Of a stretch of DNA of 64,000 nucleotides, positions 1-11,748 are shown one piece after another. The stretch spans positions 5,146,001-5,210,000 of the forward strand of contig JANUWI010000001.1 of the NCBI GenBank assembly GCA_025504975.1. Reading direction: 5' to 3'. A program made the translations under genes and the position numbers. The notes beneath the pieces were generated by a model. That model was not told the DNA's origin. It saw nothing but the letters and a program-made list of their open reading frames with translations, and made no database searches. Numbering within the stretch: position 1 is the first letter of the stretch; every line of letters begins with the position of its first letter. The DNA is from Plenodomus lindquistii (lineage: Eukaryota; Ascomycota; Dothideomycetes; Pleosporales; Leptosphaeriaceae).

Positions 1-1150
1 TGCCATGGCGGCAGTCTGCTCAGTCGATGGAGCTGACATGCTGAAAGGGTAAAGAAGCAAGGGTTGGCAAGTCGTTAGAAGACAACTAGTTCAATAGCAG
101 AGCGATGGGCCCTTAGGAATATGCATCTGCCGTTACGAGGACGAACCGGAGTGTGTTAAGTCTTTGCTGCCATACTGTGGGCTGAGAAAGTGTTCTGTGC
201 CAGATGAACGGCCCTGCCTACTTTTGAGGGGCTTTTGAAACTCTGTTATCATTAGCGCATGCGATCCCTGAGCGCTGAACTCGTGGATGCATGTGGGCAC
301 CTGAGACGGCAAGTCAGTAGCGAGGGATCTCGGTGATGTATTTGGGCTAGTGCAGGGCTGGTTGGTGCGGCCGCCCATGCCCTGGCCCCATATCAGTAAA
401 GGCTTAGGTGTACGAGTGGAGACCATCCTTCTGCACACCCATCGTCGAATTGGTCCGCTCGGTCTACTTTGAAATCTGCAATGCAGCATGAACATGATTT
501 ACCTGTATCGCGCTCGGGGCCACGTTCTCACCAAGGCCCTGATCCTGGTTGCTGCGTGAACCCCTGTGCCAACGATCTACACAGTATAGTGTAGCACATG
601 TACATTTTCCACGTGGGTTGGTCGGTTGGTTGGTTCATTCTTCTTGATCTCGCTACTCGTTGAAGAGGCTACAGAGGCCACGTAAGCAGCGCCCACAGCG
701 AGATGTATGCGTCGATTCTGCGAACGAGTTGTGACGGATGCGATGCACATGTAAGAGAAAAGTTCATACACTGTCTGCAGCTCATCGTGGCGCTGATACA
801 CAGTCAGTTGGTTATATTCAAAAGCCACACTCTATGTTGTTCGCGCTTCCCGAGCAGCAGAATATCTCACATGAGCGACTCCAACGAAAGAATGCATGTG
901 ATGATACGTTGATGATGTGGCGACGTGAGATGACAAGAAAGATCCAAGAAGTCGTCAGTGTACCCTTCTGCCCTGTTGCATCTCATCCGCGTCCGTCACT
1001 CTGCGTCATTCGCTATCTTACGCTATGCTATTTTAGCGGATCCTCGATCGGCTCGACGCTCGGCCAGTCCCGCGGCTGTGCGACATATATACTGTGTATA
1101 TCCCGGTAAAAACCGTGAACGACGTTTGGACTGGCGGAAACGCCAAACTA
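1..1150. other. Intergenic, no supported gene
   Basis: Several overlapping short open frames exist on both strands, but none shows a recognisable domain, signal peptide or splice structure, and they contradict each other. The stretch ends at the TA dinucleotide that flanks the MITE-like element starting at 1151. I see nothing else in it. Confidence 0.5.
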
Positions 1151-1324
1151 CTGTATTGACTGCTAAAAGCTGCTAAAAGCTAGCAGGGGTCAAAGGACGT
1201 ATTAGTCAATCATTAGCTTTAAAAACGCGGCAGTTTATAGCATTCTATACTTCTAGAACGAGCTATTAGTCACGATTAAGTTAACCCCCTGCTAACTTTT
1301 GGTAGCTTTTAGTAGTCAATACCG
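1151..1324. mobile_element. MITE-like element with ~40-bp terminal inverted repeats and TA target duplication
   Basis: The left end (1151 onward, beginning CTGTATTGACTGCTAAAAGC) is repeated in inverted orientation at the right end (to 1324, reverse complement beginning CGGTATTGACTACTAAAAGC). The inverted match continues with a few substitutions to a shared TAGCAGGGG block, giving imperfect arms of about 40 bp. The element is 174 bp, has no coding capacity, and is flanked on both sides by TA (1149-1150 and 1325-1326). TA duplication with long inverted arms is the pattern of a non-autonomous Tc1/mariner-type MITE. No second copy was noticed in this window. The arms have diverged slightly, so it is probably not a very recent insertion. 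Confidence 0.75.
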
Positions 1325-1326
1325 TA

Positions 1327-1886
1327 CCCAGATGAAGGGGGCTTTTTACTTCACCCACGTGGAACAGCTGCGATCATTTCATAGGGCAGCTTATGCATAC
1401 TCAAAGCAATGATCGACTTTTAGCTAAGATTTGAAGACTTCGTGTTATTCCTGAAGCAAAGTACGGACATTTGACTAAATTGATTAGATGTAGTAATCCG
1501 CATCACTGTAACATGAGCGTCGTCCAGTAGAATAGACTTTTGTTCATTACTAGTTATCATCTGACTGGAAGAGCGGTCACTGTTGTTATCTTAATGCATG
1601 GCATACTGTTTGTCATCTGTACATCCAGATTCTGAGCTGCGTAAGCTACAAATAGACACAATGAGCTTTCATAATCTGCTACATACGAGGTACGTTCTGG
1701 AACGGCTACTTTTTTGCCCCTAGTCATGCTGAGTTCTGTGCTCTGTTATTCAAGACAATAAAGGTGTATTGATAGGTTCGCAATAGAACTTAAGCACATT
1801 GGCAGATGTTGGCTGGAGTAACCCCTTAAATATTGATATGGAACTCTCTCTGCTCAGTGAAGACAGATCTAATGCCATCTCTCGTG
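1327..1886. other. AT-rich spacer between MITE and GMC gene
   Basis: About 560 bp with no convincing gene. The part nearest 1886 must contain the 3' untranslated region and polyadenylation signals of the minus-strand GMC oxidoreductase, but no specific site can be named. Confidence 0.5.
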
Positions 1887-4048
1887 TCAATAACTTTGGT
1901 CCTGCCAATCTTCTCTGATCATCTCTGCGCCTTTCTCAGCCAACATATAGATGGAGGCCAGAATGTTGACGTCAGGCAACACAGGAACAATGCTACAATC
2001 GATAACCCTCAAGCTATCGACACCGTAGACTTGCAGCCGCGGATTGACGACACCGCCGTCTTCTTCTGGTAACATCTGGTTTGTGCCCGTTGCGTGCCAG
2101 TTCGGAATCGTATTCGCTTTGATATAGTCCAAGATCGCATCATCATCGTCGTCAGCTACTTCCGGTCCAGGGCTAACCTCTCCGTTGAAGTCGCCTAGCG
2201 TAAACTGTTGCAATGCTGGATGCCTCAGAATCTTGCGCAGATACTTGAATGACTCAATCCCAATGGCACCATCCGTTGGATCAGCGTAGTAATTTGAGTT
2301 GATAAGCGGCGAATCACTCATGGAGGAGGTCCGTAGGGTTATGGTGCCTCGTGAAAGCTGCACCATGCTACTTGCGGTGACACTGATGTAGCTCTCATTT
2401 GGTAATGGCGCCCAGAATGGTGTCGGGATCCAGGGATACCAGACAGATTCGAAAAGATACTCGATATGGGTCTGGTTGGCCAGGCCAGCGTCAATGATTG
2501 CCTCAGCTCCGATTTCGCGAAGCTGAGATTCGTTCAGTTTCTGGAAGCCATTGGTGATCCCAGATGGAGCCGTATACGGTCCGGTCAAGTTGGTGTAGAA
2601 AAGCGTCTGAGCTTCTCGGAGAGATTCTGGAGTACGCGACATGTCAGTTGTTGACGCGAAGTCTTGTGCGCGAGCCATTATGCTGAATACAGAATGGTCG
2701 TTCAAGCTGACATGAGAATTAGCGACGCTGCCGCGTTATCTTTGCTCATATGAACGGGACACGTACTGTTGTCCCACATTCTCGTTGACCACGACAGGCT
2801 CAATGCCAACTTTGGCGAGCTCTTGGGCGGGTCCGATGCCCTACCTTTGTTAGCACATTGAATCGACCAGATAAAATATGGCTTACCGAAACCATCAGCA
2901 GTTGCGGCGAGTGAAAAGCACCCATGCTAACAATAACTTCATTCCGTGCCCTTGCCTGACTAACAAATCCGGTTCGCTGCTCGATATAGCTTACACCGAT
3001 AGCGCGCGGTCGGCTAGAAGAGTTGTTAGGGCTACTCATTATAATACCTGTCACAGGTGAATCATGCAACACTCTCAAGTTTGTCCGATTGCGTGCTTGT
3101 TGGTAGAACCCGTCGTAACTCGAACTCCTTCTGAGCCGGCTGTTGACCGTTGCTGTTCCGTGCTTGATGCCAAAGCCATCGCCATTGTTCAGGTCTTCGA
3201 CTATGGGTATATTCGCGGCTTCGGAGCAAGCGACAATGAATCCATCAGTCGATGGAGGGACATATCCTTGGAAGCCGAGCTCGAGAGGGCCACTACCGTA
3301 CAAGCTAGGTGTAAAGGTCTTGTAATCCTGACTGAAAGCTGAGAGCTCCGGTGTGGTCGGAGCGTTGAATTTGGTGCTTTTAACAAACAGATGATAGACA
3401 CTATCCCATCCCCAACCTGGGTTTCCCTTCTCTTCCCACTGATCATATACACTCGCGGAGCCGCGTGCGTAGTATAAACCGTTCGTGGTGCTCGAACCGC
3501 CCAAGGTCCTTCCTCGAAGGTATTGAAGTGTACGGTTATTTAAATGCTCTTGTGGAGTCGTGAGAAGGCCCCAATCGATGACACTACCCTTGATGAACTG
3601 GTTACCTCCAGGAGATTCGTATGACCGGACCTGCTCAGGATTTGGACCTGCTTCCAGAACTAAGACCGAAAAGCGTCCTGATTCGGTAAGACGATTAGCC
3701 AAGACAAGACCAGCTGTGCCTCCTGCAAATTGTCAGCATGCGTCAGGAAGACCTGTCTCTGCTCCACTCTCAGCCTCTCTCACAACTTCAAAGGTGAGCC
3801 GGAAGGGCGAGACATCAGCACACTGTATCCTCGAGTGTCTACATACCACCGGCTATCACGAAATCATATTCTTCATTGAAAGTGGGGTCTTCCGCTTCTC
3901 CTCCAGATGGTGGGTTATCAGAGGACTGACGACCGGCAAATTTCGAATGGCGAAGATTGTTCGTTGGCCACGCCGATGATAAGTTGATTATGGATGAAAG
4001 GGAGACTAGAGCATATATCGATGCCCGGCCGGCACTCAAGTACACCAT
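1887..4048 (-). CDS. Secreted GMC-family FAD oxidoreductase
   Basis: Glucose-methanol-choline oxidoreductase, an FAD enzyme that oxidises alcohols, usually with release of hydrogen peroxide. Four exons by splice signals: 4048-3847, 3722-2887, 2840-2767 and 2706-1887, giving 643 residues, normal for the family. The N-terminus is hydrophobic and probably a signal peptide. Joining exons 1 and 2 restores the Rossmann motif DFVIAGGGTAGLVLANRL near residue 60-77. Other family marks are the substrate/FAD segment RGRTLGGSS, the second signature around GAFHSPQLLMVSGIGP (created by the second splice), and the C-terminal domain with the catalytic His in NWHATGT and Asn in PDVNILAS. The substrate cannot be read from sequence; aryl-alcohol, glucose or choline-like oxidases are all possible. 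Its neighbour is a GH10 xylanase, which would suit an auxiliary role in plant-biomass attack, but that is inference. Confidence 0.92.
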
Positions 4049-6584
4049 GGTGGCCGGTTTCTGCTAAAGGAGACTTGATCGCCGCGCAGAGTGTGCTGTC
4101 AGCTACGAGTCGGCGATGAGGGCGGAGTGGTAGAGAGAGAATAACGTGGATAGTGGGTTCGACAGAGCTTGGGTCTTTATAGTCAATTCTCCACATTTGG
4201 CGCTGTTCATAGTGAGTTAGAGCACCTTCCCGATAGCCAAGGCTCGATCCCCAAGATTTTGTCACCATTTAGTTGTGGAGCGGTATGTTGAGAAAACAAG
4301 ATATGTGGCTCAGCCACCTCCGCTCCTCTCCGCCTCGTTAGCATGGCCTCACGATGATGATCTTGAACTGTTCATTAGGTCCGACTGCCAGCACGCCATG
4401 TATAGCCGCTTGCGTATAGTTACCATATGATCGTCCGAAGTATGATGAGGGGCATAATGTAACGACTGATGACCAAAAACACACATCAATATTCATCTCA
4501 GGTTAAAGCCCTCCAAGCAACCAGCCTGTGCTAAGGCCATGGCAACTACGTCATTTCAAGAACGCCGAGCTTTGAGCCTCTCACGATCATGGCTCAAGTA
4601 CGATTTCTACAGCTTGGAATAAGCATGCCGAGCACGCGACCGGATTCGAACCGCGAAAGAACGAGAGAGATGCGTGCTTTGGAAGGAGAGGCTGATGCCA
4701 ATACTGCCCAAGGGCGAGGAAGCTCCGGAAGTGCGGGGAACCCAACCACCTCCAATGTGGTTGAGTTGCCAGTGGAGACGAGCCCCAAATAGCGATGGTA
4801 TGCGACGAAGGAGTTCTTTACGTAGACCGGTTGTGTCGGAAGGCGTATGTCTATGAGCATCGACGATACATTGCACGTCCTGCGGAGGGAGAAGGAGAAG
4901 TAGGTATACCCTAACCTAGTATAGTTTAGCTGGACTACGAATACTTGTCAACCGTTCTGTGTGCTACTTTCCCGTTTCCCCTTCACCTAGCCCTAGCGAG
5001 GTAGCATGTGGTACGACTAAGCATGAGTGTAAAGATTGTATGTCCATGCACGAGAGTCACATCCAACTCATGTTCTAGAACGACGGCGGAAAACCCACCA
5101 GACAAGGCCGGTCCGTCCTTGAATATGTTTCATACTGCGACTATTTCAACTGCTTGATACATAGTTGCGGGGTTTCACATCTGATGGTTCGGAAGGAAGC
5201 TGACGCGACCGTTATGACATGCCGTCCGGTTCCGTTGGCCCTGGCGAAGCGATCAGTGATGCTGTCACCTTGTCAAGAATGATCTCAAGACTGAGGGCAC
5301 CCCGTTGTCTCGCACATGATAGCTCCGTCGTGGATTTGTGGAGTCTAAAACAGCACACAAGTGTAAGAGTGTTGCTTCGTAATTCTGGCTAAGGTAAGAT
5401 CCCAGGAGGCTATTGCGGACGATGGTGGTTAATGAAGGGTTGTGAAATGGGCTCTCTGGAGGCAATCGCTCGTGGATAACGAGATGTGGTGTCAAACAGA
5501 CGGAGTATAGGTATCAGGCTGTTCTTCCACAGTATTCAGAGCCATGTTTTGATTGTCAGGACTGAGGATGAACGGAAGGATCCATCGCGCTACTGCCCCC
5601 ATCTGGGGAAGTTGAAGCGGTCCGGATGAACGGTTAATCTGCGGCAGCCCAATTGGAGCGAAAGCATGCAGCTCACGCTAGCTGCTAATCCAAGAAATCC
5701 AATGGCCGGTCGTTCCTTGCGATTCCTTTCGCAGTCGTCATCGAATCAGTTGCACTTACACGGGTAAGCAATGCCCAAGGGTCATTTTGAGCAACAAAAG
5801 AAGACTCTTCTGATATGGTCGGCGGAAAAACTTCCCATCTTAAACTTGTCAATTCGATGTCGCCACCTTAGAAGTTATGCAGATGTTTCATGCGAGATAT
5901 ATGAAAGTGCATGTTGATCGCGCTGTAAATTACCTGGATACAATGGGTCGCAGTGCACCCATTCCAGCGGACGCTGGATGGCCCGGCGACCTGGCACTAG
6001 AGCATCAACATCACAACTCCATTTCGCCAGGAGCGTCACTTCTATCGCTGTCCGAAAACTTGGCTGCACGAGGCGCCTGTACCGACAACGGAAATGCCAA
6101 TTAGCCGGCCCACCATCGCCACTGAGACAGACCTACATCTTCGCCGCACAGAGTGCGGGACCTGCATCTCACGTGCGATTTACCCCAGACCGAGTTTCGG
6201 TGGAGAAAAGACCGGCGACGCCTAGACCGCCTACCCCAGAAACGGGTGCCATGCCGCCTATCGCACTTACATCTCCGAGGTCCAAGCCGGCTGATTAGTG
6301 GAATAGTGCACAGTAATTCCGCAGTCGTAAGTTCAAAGTAGACGGAGCGTGGATCACGGGATGCTGTAATTTGGACGTTGGAGTCTCTAGACTGACTTGA
6401 GCCCTAGACCCGGTTAAAGAACCTGGGTGATGAACCGCAGGAACGGATAGATTAACTAGATCTACAAACGCTAGACTTCTAGAATAACCGTCGAACGATA
6501 TATGATGAACTGCACGTTCTCATCTAGGATCAGTTGAAACATTCCGCATCAAATCTGCTCTCCAAACACAAGGACTCAGTCAAT
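4049..6584. other. 2.5-kb intergenic region between divergent GMC and xylanase genes
   Basis: Holds the promoters of both flanking divergent genes. Short open frames around 4.59-4.88 kb overlap in both directions and in several frames without domain support, so I do not call a gene. A tRNA T-loop-like string on the minus strand near 4640 lacks matching stems. I see no other structure. Confidence 0.5.
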
Positions 6585-7730
6585 ATGCGCTTCACTAACA
6601 TTCTCGCCACTCTGGCGCTTACCAGCTCTGCGTTTGCGCACCCGTATGTTGGCCTTATTTCTGAAACGTGCAAAGCTGATCGCACCAGTGCGCAAAACCA
6701 AGACAGCTTGTATCAAGCCATGAAAAAGGCAGGAAGAAGCTTCATTGGCACTGCTTTGACACTCCGAAACGAGACCCGTGAAGGAGAGATCATCAAGCAG
6801 GACTTCAACTCCTTCACACCCGAGAACGCAATGAAGTGGGAGTCGACCGAGCCATCGCGTAACAACTTCACACTGGACGACGCCGATCGCTATGCAGCTT
6901 ATGCGATCAAGAACAGGTTGCAAGTGCACTGTCATACTCTCGTTTGGCACTCTCAGCTCCCTGTCTGGGTCTCAGGCGGTGGCTTCGACAACAAGACTTT
7001 GATCAGTATCATGGAGAATCACATCAAGAAACTAGTTACCCGATACAAGGGTGTTTGCACGCGTTGGGATGTGGTGAATGAGGCCTTGGAGGAGAATGGC
7101 ACGTACCGCAAGAGTGTCTGGCTTGACACTATTGGCGAAGCATACATCCCCATCGCGTTCAGGCTGGCGAAGAAGTATGACAGCAAAGTCGACCTTTTTT
7201 GTGAGTTTTTGAGCCGTGTTTCATGTGGATTAGCTGCTGATAAAATTCTAGACAATGATTACAATCTGGAGTACAACGCGAACAAGACTGCCGGTGCTGC
7301 ACGCATCGTCAAACTCATCCAATCTTACGGTGTCAAGATCGATGGTGTTGGCTACCAAGCCCATTTGGCCAGTGAGCCGACACGAACCGCTCCAGGTGCG
7401 GCGCCTGACCAGAAGACACTCGAAGCTGCTCTACATGCCACTGCTGATCTCGGTGTCGATGTCGTATATACTGAGATTGATGTTCGTATGAACACACCGG
7501 CCACGCCTGAGAAGCTTGAACTCCAAGCTGCAGCATTTGAGCGGATCGCAAAGTCATGCTTGGCAGTTAAGCGGTGTATCGGCATGACGGTATGGGGAAT
7601 CTCAGACAAGTATAGTTGGATCCCTGGTGTATTTGCGGGTGAAGGTGCGGCCCTTCTGTGGGATGAGAACTACAACAAGAAGCCAGCGTATGCTGGTTTC
7701 TTGAAGGGCATCAAGGCGAAAAAGCAGTGA
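6585..7730 (+). CDS. Secreted endo-1,4-beta-xylanase, GH10
   Basis: Hydrolyses internal beta-1,4 bonds of xylan outside the cell by the retaining mechanism. The ATG at 6585 is chosen because it opens a signal peptide (MRFTNILATLALTSSAFA); the frame stays open 17 codons upstream to 6534, which would bury that signal. One intron, 7201-7251, joins DLF to YNDYNLEYN, the conserved GH10 block. The protein is 364 residues: a bare catalytic domain with no carbohydrate-binding module. GH10 marks are NAMKWE (about residue 80), HTLVWHSQLP, the acid/base Glu in DVVNEALEE (about E166), the nucleophile in TEIDVR (about E280) and WGISDKYSW. The intron is 51 bp, a multiple of three, and has no stop, so an unspliced message would insert 17 residues before the conserved YND block. 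The CE15 esterase gene lies two genes downstream. Confidence 0.95.
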   Translation: MRFTNILATLALTSSAFAHPYVGLISETCKADRTSAQNQDSLYQAMKKAGRSFIGTALTLRNETREGEIIKQDFNSFTPENAMKWESTEPSRNNFTLDDADRYAAYAIKNRLQVHCHTLVWHSQLPVWVSGGGFDNKTLISIMENHIKKLVTRYKGVCTRWDVVNEALEENGTYRKSVWLDTIGEAYIPIAFRLAKKYDSKVDLFCEFLSRVSCGLAADKILDNDYNLEYNANKTAGAARIVKLIQSYGVKIDGVGYQAHLASEPTRTAPGAAPDQKTLEAALHATADLGVDVVYTEIDVRMNTPATPEKLELQAAAFERIAKSCLAVKRCIGMTVWGISDKYSWIPGVFAGEGAALLWDENYNKKPAYAGFLKGIKAKKQ

Positions 7731-8963
7731 GTTAATCGATAGTAGTCCAATAGTACGTCTCTCGCTGTTACTGTACGACTTCGCAAAATTTTTGTGTCCG
7801 CATCACTCAGCGGGGTCTTTCGTCCAGAGGCCAGATTCGGAGTGTTCGCAACGTTGAAGACAACATCTTGCGCAGGCCAAACCCAACCACATAGTAGCCC
7901 ACAAAGCAGGACCCCATGACCGATCCCCACAGGCAATCCATCAAATTCCAGCTGTCAGAGATTCACCGAGCATGTATCTGATTGCGCGTAAAATTGAAAT
8001 TCAGCTGTGGACTCAACCTTTTCTAAGTCCTTTACCAATGTGTCGCATCAGTGTAAGGCAAGCTGCTTCGTGCATTATGGCGCCGCCATTTTGATCTCAA
8101 AACGATGGGGACGGAATGAAACTGAGTGGAAGATACTTTTGAGGCAACATACGTTTGGGGTATAGCATTCCCTGTGAAACTAATCAAGGCTCTCGAAGCG
8201 TCAAAAGCAATGCGAAAACATTTCGGTCTGACAACCCGCGAAGTAATTTCTAACCAAGTGAGGATATTCCATATCCACCGGCAAACGCACCGATCAGCAG
8301 TATATGAAGGACTACATAGATAGTCGGCGTGAATGCGAGTTGACAGGTAAAGGTGGCGAGGGCTTTCCAATGTTGATGCGAGTGAAACGAACGTCTTTAA
8401 CCTGTCAACACCTTTTCAATTAGAGCAATTTGACCAGATGTCAATGCTAGCCTGTCTGAGAATGATTTCGGTCATTTAGAGCACGATGGTATCTCTGGTA
8501 GATAGCGGTTCTTATACAGCAACAACAGCGATTGCTTCGTAAATTGCGATTCGCCGATCTGTCTCTAGGTAGTATCCTAATAACGCTGATTGTTTGCAGC
8601 TTGCCACAACTAGTAACTATACTGTCACTCGCAAGCTTCTTTAAAAGTCATGGAACTCGGTTCATCTGGATTCGCACCTTAGTCAAGTCGTTTTCCCCAG
8701 GTTACTTTGACCTTCACCAATCTCACCCATCGATCCTCTCGCGCAGTCGACGTCAAGCGGCCGAGGTGGCGCTAGCCGCGTGAGTTTCACTACGAATTTG
8801 CTTTCAGTCATGAGCAAGTGCCTCGAAGCGGAGCGCTAGCGTGCAATCGGTCGTGAAAGAGCAGCTCCCCTCGTTACCATGGAAGAGCTCTCACTACATA
8901 AGCTTTATAAGACCACATCCCTCGCCTTATACCCAAATTTCCCCAAAGTCCCCTTTACATGCG
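7731..8963. other. Intergenic, no supported gene
   Basis: About 1.2 kb containing the xylanase 3' region and the promoter of the gene starting at 8964. The segment just before 8964 is pyrimidine-rich, as expected of a fungal leader. The frame ending at 10232 stays open upstream to 8841, but that point is a GTG, not an ATG. Confidence 0.5.
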
Positions 8964-10232
8964 ATGGATTCGAGCAATCTCAAGCTGCCTTTCGGCACCG
9001 ATCACGCCTCCCGCCAGCAGAATCTCCGCACCGTGCTTTCGCACGAGCAGACGCTGCGAGATGACCCCAACTTCGTGATCGAAACCTACGACATATTGGA
9101 GGGCAAAGATCAGCCGTGCTTCAAAAAGGATTCCTACTTCCACTCCCTGAGATGCGGCCACATCGTTGACACGGAGGTTCCCACGCCATGTGGCGAAAAT
9201 TGCGAAGAAGCGGAAGAAGAGATCAACCCCCCGTTCATCTGCATCATCTGCAAGCGCTGGAAGATGGTCTTGCTTGAGCGAGTCCCATGGAGAACCTCGC
9301 GTTTCACTGAGCTGATCCTCCCAGACTTTCCCGATGTCGATGAGAGCTACCTGTCCGAGGAGGTGCGATCGCGCAATGCGCTGCCAGTATATCTCCATAC
9401 AAATCATTGCTTCATCACGCCCAGGTCGCTCGAGGATATTGCAAGATTGCGATATCGTGCAGATTTGGACCTCGAAAGAGTCGTTGATGAGTTTTGCGAA
9501 ATCGGCCGCCTCTCACCTGCCGTGTGCGACGAGTTCCGACGGCTGATGAATTTGCTGCTTGATAATCAACACAGATGGATCACAGCCAGTTTCGAGGAGC
9601 TGGCGTTGATCACCTTCGATATCGTTGCCGTGCAACCTGGGATCTGCACGAACGAAATGAGACAGGGACTTTTCGAGAGCTATCTCATGGACCCTGAGGT
9701 ATTATTACACTTACCGATCAAAGTTACAAGACTGATGGTTATCTTGGAGGCTTGCAAGGCTATAAAGTCGTTCGTACACCGGTATGCAAAGACGTTTCCT
9801 AGGCTGAAGGGTAAAAGGAAGCCTTTTGGCCGGGCCGTCCTCGAGCGGTGGTTGCCATGGGCGGAGTCGTGGAGAACCAGCCTCCACGACTTAAAGATAC
9901 AGTGGCAAACGGTAGCTGCATACAGCATCCTCAGCGTTATGCTTGCGAACGGCTTGTTCATACCTATGCCCAAAGCCTGCAAAGCTTTGCAGGTCAAGCC
10001 CTTTGATTGGATCGTCGCGACTCAGAAAGAAGGTTGGAATCCGCGGCCGAAGTCACGCAAGCGGCAGAAGTTGGTGACTCAGGATACGAAGTCGCGTAGG
10101 ATACGCAAGATGAAGAGACGAGTTTCACGGCGACCACACGTTTGCGTGGGAGTATTGGCCGCATTGGTTGCAGCAATGAGTGTCGGCACATCAGCCAGTG
10201 GACCGCGACTTGGATTCTCTCCACTACCCTGA
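8964..10232 (+). CDS. Hypothetical protein with Cys/His cluster (possible zinc-binding fold)
   Basis: Single-exon gene of 422 residues. The start is the first ATG in frame, after a pyrimidine-rich leader. I do not recognise a named family. Around residues 50-105 there is an ordered Cys/His pattern: a Cys in DQPCFKKD, then RCGHIV, then PCGENC, then CIICKRW. This resembles the zinc ligands of small RING-like folds and of uncharacterised Pezizomycotina proteins with a CGH...CxxxC...CxxC arrangement. The middle is alpha-helical and rich in charged and hydrophobic residues. The last ~70 residues are strongly basic (RKRQK, RRIRKMKRRVSRR) and could be a nuclear or nucleic-acid-binding tail, followed by a short hydrophobic stretch VGVLAALVAAMSV. 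No function is assigned. Confidence 0.75.
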   Translation: MDSSNLKLPFGTDHASRQQNLRTVLSHEQTLRDDPNFVIETYDILEGKDQPCFKKDSYFHSLRCGHIVDTEVPTPCGENCEEAEEEINPPFICIICKRWKMVLLERVPWRTSRFTELILPDFPDVDESYLSEEVRSRNALPVYLHTNHCFITPRSLEDIARLRYRADLDLERVVDEFCEIGRLSPAVCDEFRRLMNLLLDNQHRWITASFEELALITFDIVAVQPGICTNEMRQGLFESYLMDPEVLLHLPIKVTRLMVILEACKAIKSFVHRYAKTFPRLKGKRKPFGRAVLERWLPWAESWRTSLHDLKIQWQTVAAYSILSVMLANGLFIPMPKACKALQVKPFDWIVATQKEGWNPRPKSRKRQKLVTQDTKSRRIRKMKRRVSRRPHVCVGVLAALVAAMSVGTSASGPRLGFSPLP

Positions 10233-10434
10233 CCAGGAGATGAAACGCAAACTAAGTTTGAATAGTCAGAGTGGTCAAGGATGAATTAGTATATAAAACA
10301 GAATTGGAACGCGGCATAAGGGGAGACAAGGGCTAGGTCTTTGGATGATAATAAAACGAGACCCAGATCTCAGAAGGAAGTTGTTTGACCCTTTTACAAC
10401 ATAGAGCAGTTACCAAATACCCCATGTTCGCAGC

Positions 10435-11748
10435 TCACTTGCCTTTGGGGATATCAGTCCCCCACGGGTAAGCCTCCGGCATCGCCTTCCACGTCTTCAG
10501 ATCATCATAGTTCTTCGTTGTGCTCTTACCCTGCAACACTTTCTGAACAAACGGCAGCACATCCGCATACCCATTCTGATCGCAGTGACCGCCGCTTGGT
10601 ATCGACATGCCCAGCTTCTCGCCCACGCCAAGCCAACTGTATACTACTTTCGCTGCGGGAAATGTGATCTGCGCCGTACCTTTGGAGTCTGTGAACTGAT
10701 CGCCAGAGTTCTGACTTAGTATCACGGCACGTGGTGCGATCGCGGCCACGATGGTATGCGCATCGTAAGGAAGCTGTGTAGACTTGCCGACAAATTGCGA
10801 GATCCCCGAAGATGTCCACCAGCTAGCGCCAGACTTCTGCAAGATAATGAGCTCGGTAATGTGCTTTTGGGATGAACACTTACAGCGTTCTCTAAGTTTT
10901 CACCCTGCCCACTGAGACTGTATCTGTACGGACCCGCACCCTGGACACCCGAGCACATGGGCATGGTGACGGCAATACGCTTGTCGAACAGACCTGCGGC
11001 CAATGCTGCCTTCCCGAGGCGCGAGCAGCCAGTGACGCCAGCTCTGGTCGCATCAATCTCAGGCACCTTGAGCTCGATACCATCCAGCACACGGTGGAAG
11101 CCCCAAGCCCACGCTGTTAGGACGCCTGATCAAAGTGAGTACGCATAACAAGAATGACAGTGCACGATCACACGTACCGATATCCTTCCCGTTATACAAT
11201 GTCCAAAACGAGCCGCTCTTGCTGTTGCTATCCGCTGCAACCTTGGTGTAGTCGAATGCTGCGACTGCGATGCCGGCGTTAGTGTAGCTCTTCACATCCA
11301 TACCGCCGATCGAGATGACGACAGGAAAGGGACCAGAGCCACTTGGTAGAGTGAGTGTCGCTGCGATACTGGTTGTCTTCCCAGCAGCAGTAATGCTGAC
11401 AGTCAAGGTATTACCGCTTCGTGTTGCGGAGATGATCTCTTGTAGATGATCAGGGTAGTAACCGTACTGATACTCTTGCAAGAGCTTGAGAATCTCGGGC
11501 TGTCGACACTGGATCCATTCATCTTTGCTCTGGACTCTTGTCTTGCCGTCGAGATAGAGGAACGGGTCGGGCATCGTTTTGACAGATGGAAAGGCTGCCG
11601 CCTTGGGCATGGGGTTCGGAGTGGGTGGACATGTTATGTTGGCTTGACGAGGAAGCAGGTCCAGTTGTAGCCCCAAGCTGATCGTGTCCAACGGCGTACC
11701 GCGACTGAGCCCGATGAGAGCGATGAGAGCGGTGAATTCGAATAGCAT
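10435..11748 (-). CDS. 4-O-methyl-glucuronoyl methylesterase, CE15
   Basis: Extracellular serine esterase that cleaves ester links between lignin alcohols and 4-O-methyl-glucuronic acid side chains of xylan. Three exons: 11748-11178, 11125-10884 and 10836-10435, giving 404 residues, typical of single-domain fungal CE15. The ATG at 11748 is preferred because it opens directly into a hydrophobic signal peptide (MLFEFTALIALIGL); an upstream in-frame ATG at 11802 would hide it. The CE15 nucleophile motif GCSRLGKAAL lies at about residue 222-231, formed inside exon 2. The oxyanion-side GGMD and the catalytic His region PSGGHCDQNGYAD near the C-terminus are also present. Introns are 52 and 47 bp. 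Its activity complements the nearby GH10 xylanase, since glucuronoyl esterases loosen xylan from lignin. Whether the two are co-regulated cannot be seen here. Confidence 0.93.

Noticed and set aside
133..495. 120-codon ORF, minus strand
   Set aside because: No domain, no signal peptide, no splice partners, and composition like the surrounding non-coding DNA.
4594..4876. Overlapping ORFs on both strands and a tRNA T-loop-like string (minus strand)
   Set aside because: The TTCGAAT-like loop has at most three paired bases on its stem, and no acceptor or anticodon arms could be paired. The ORFs contradict each other and show no domain.
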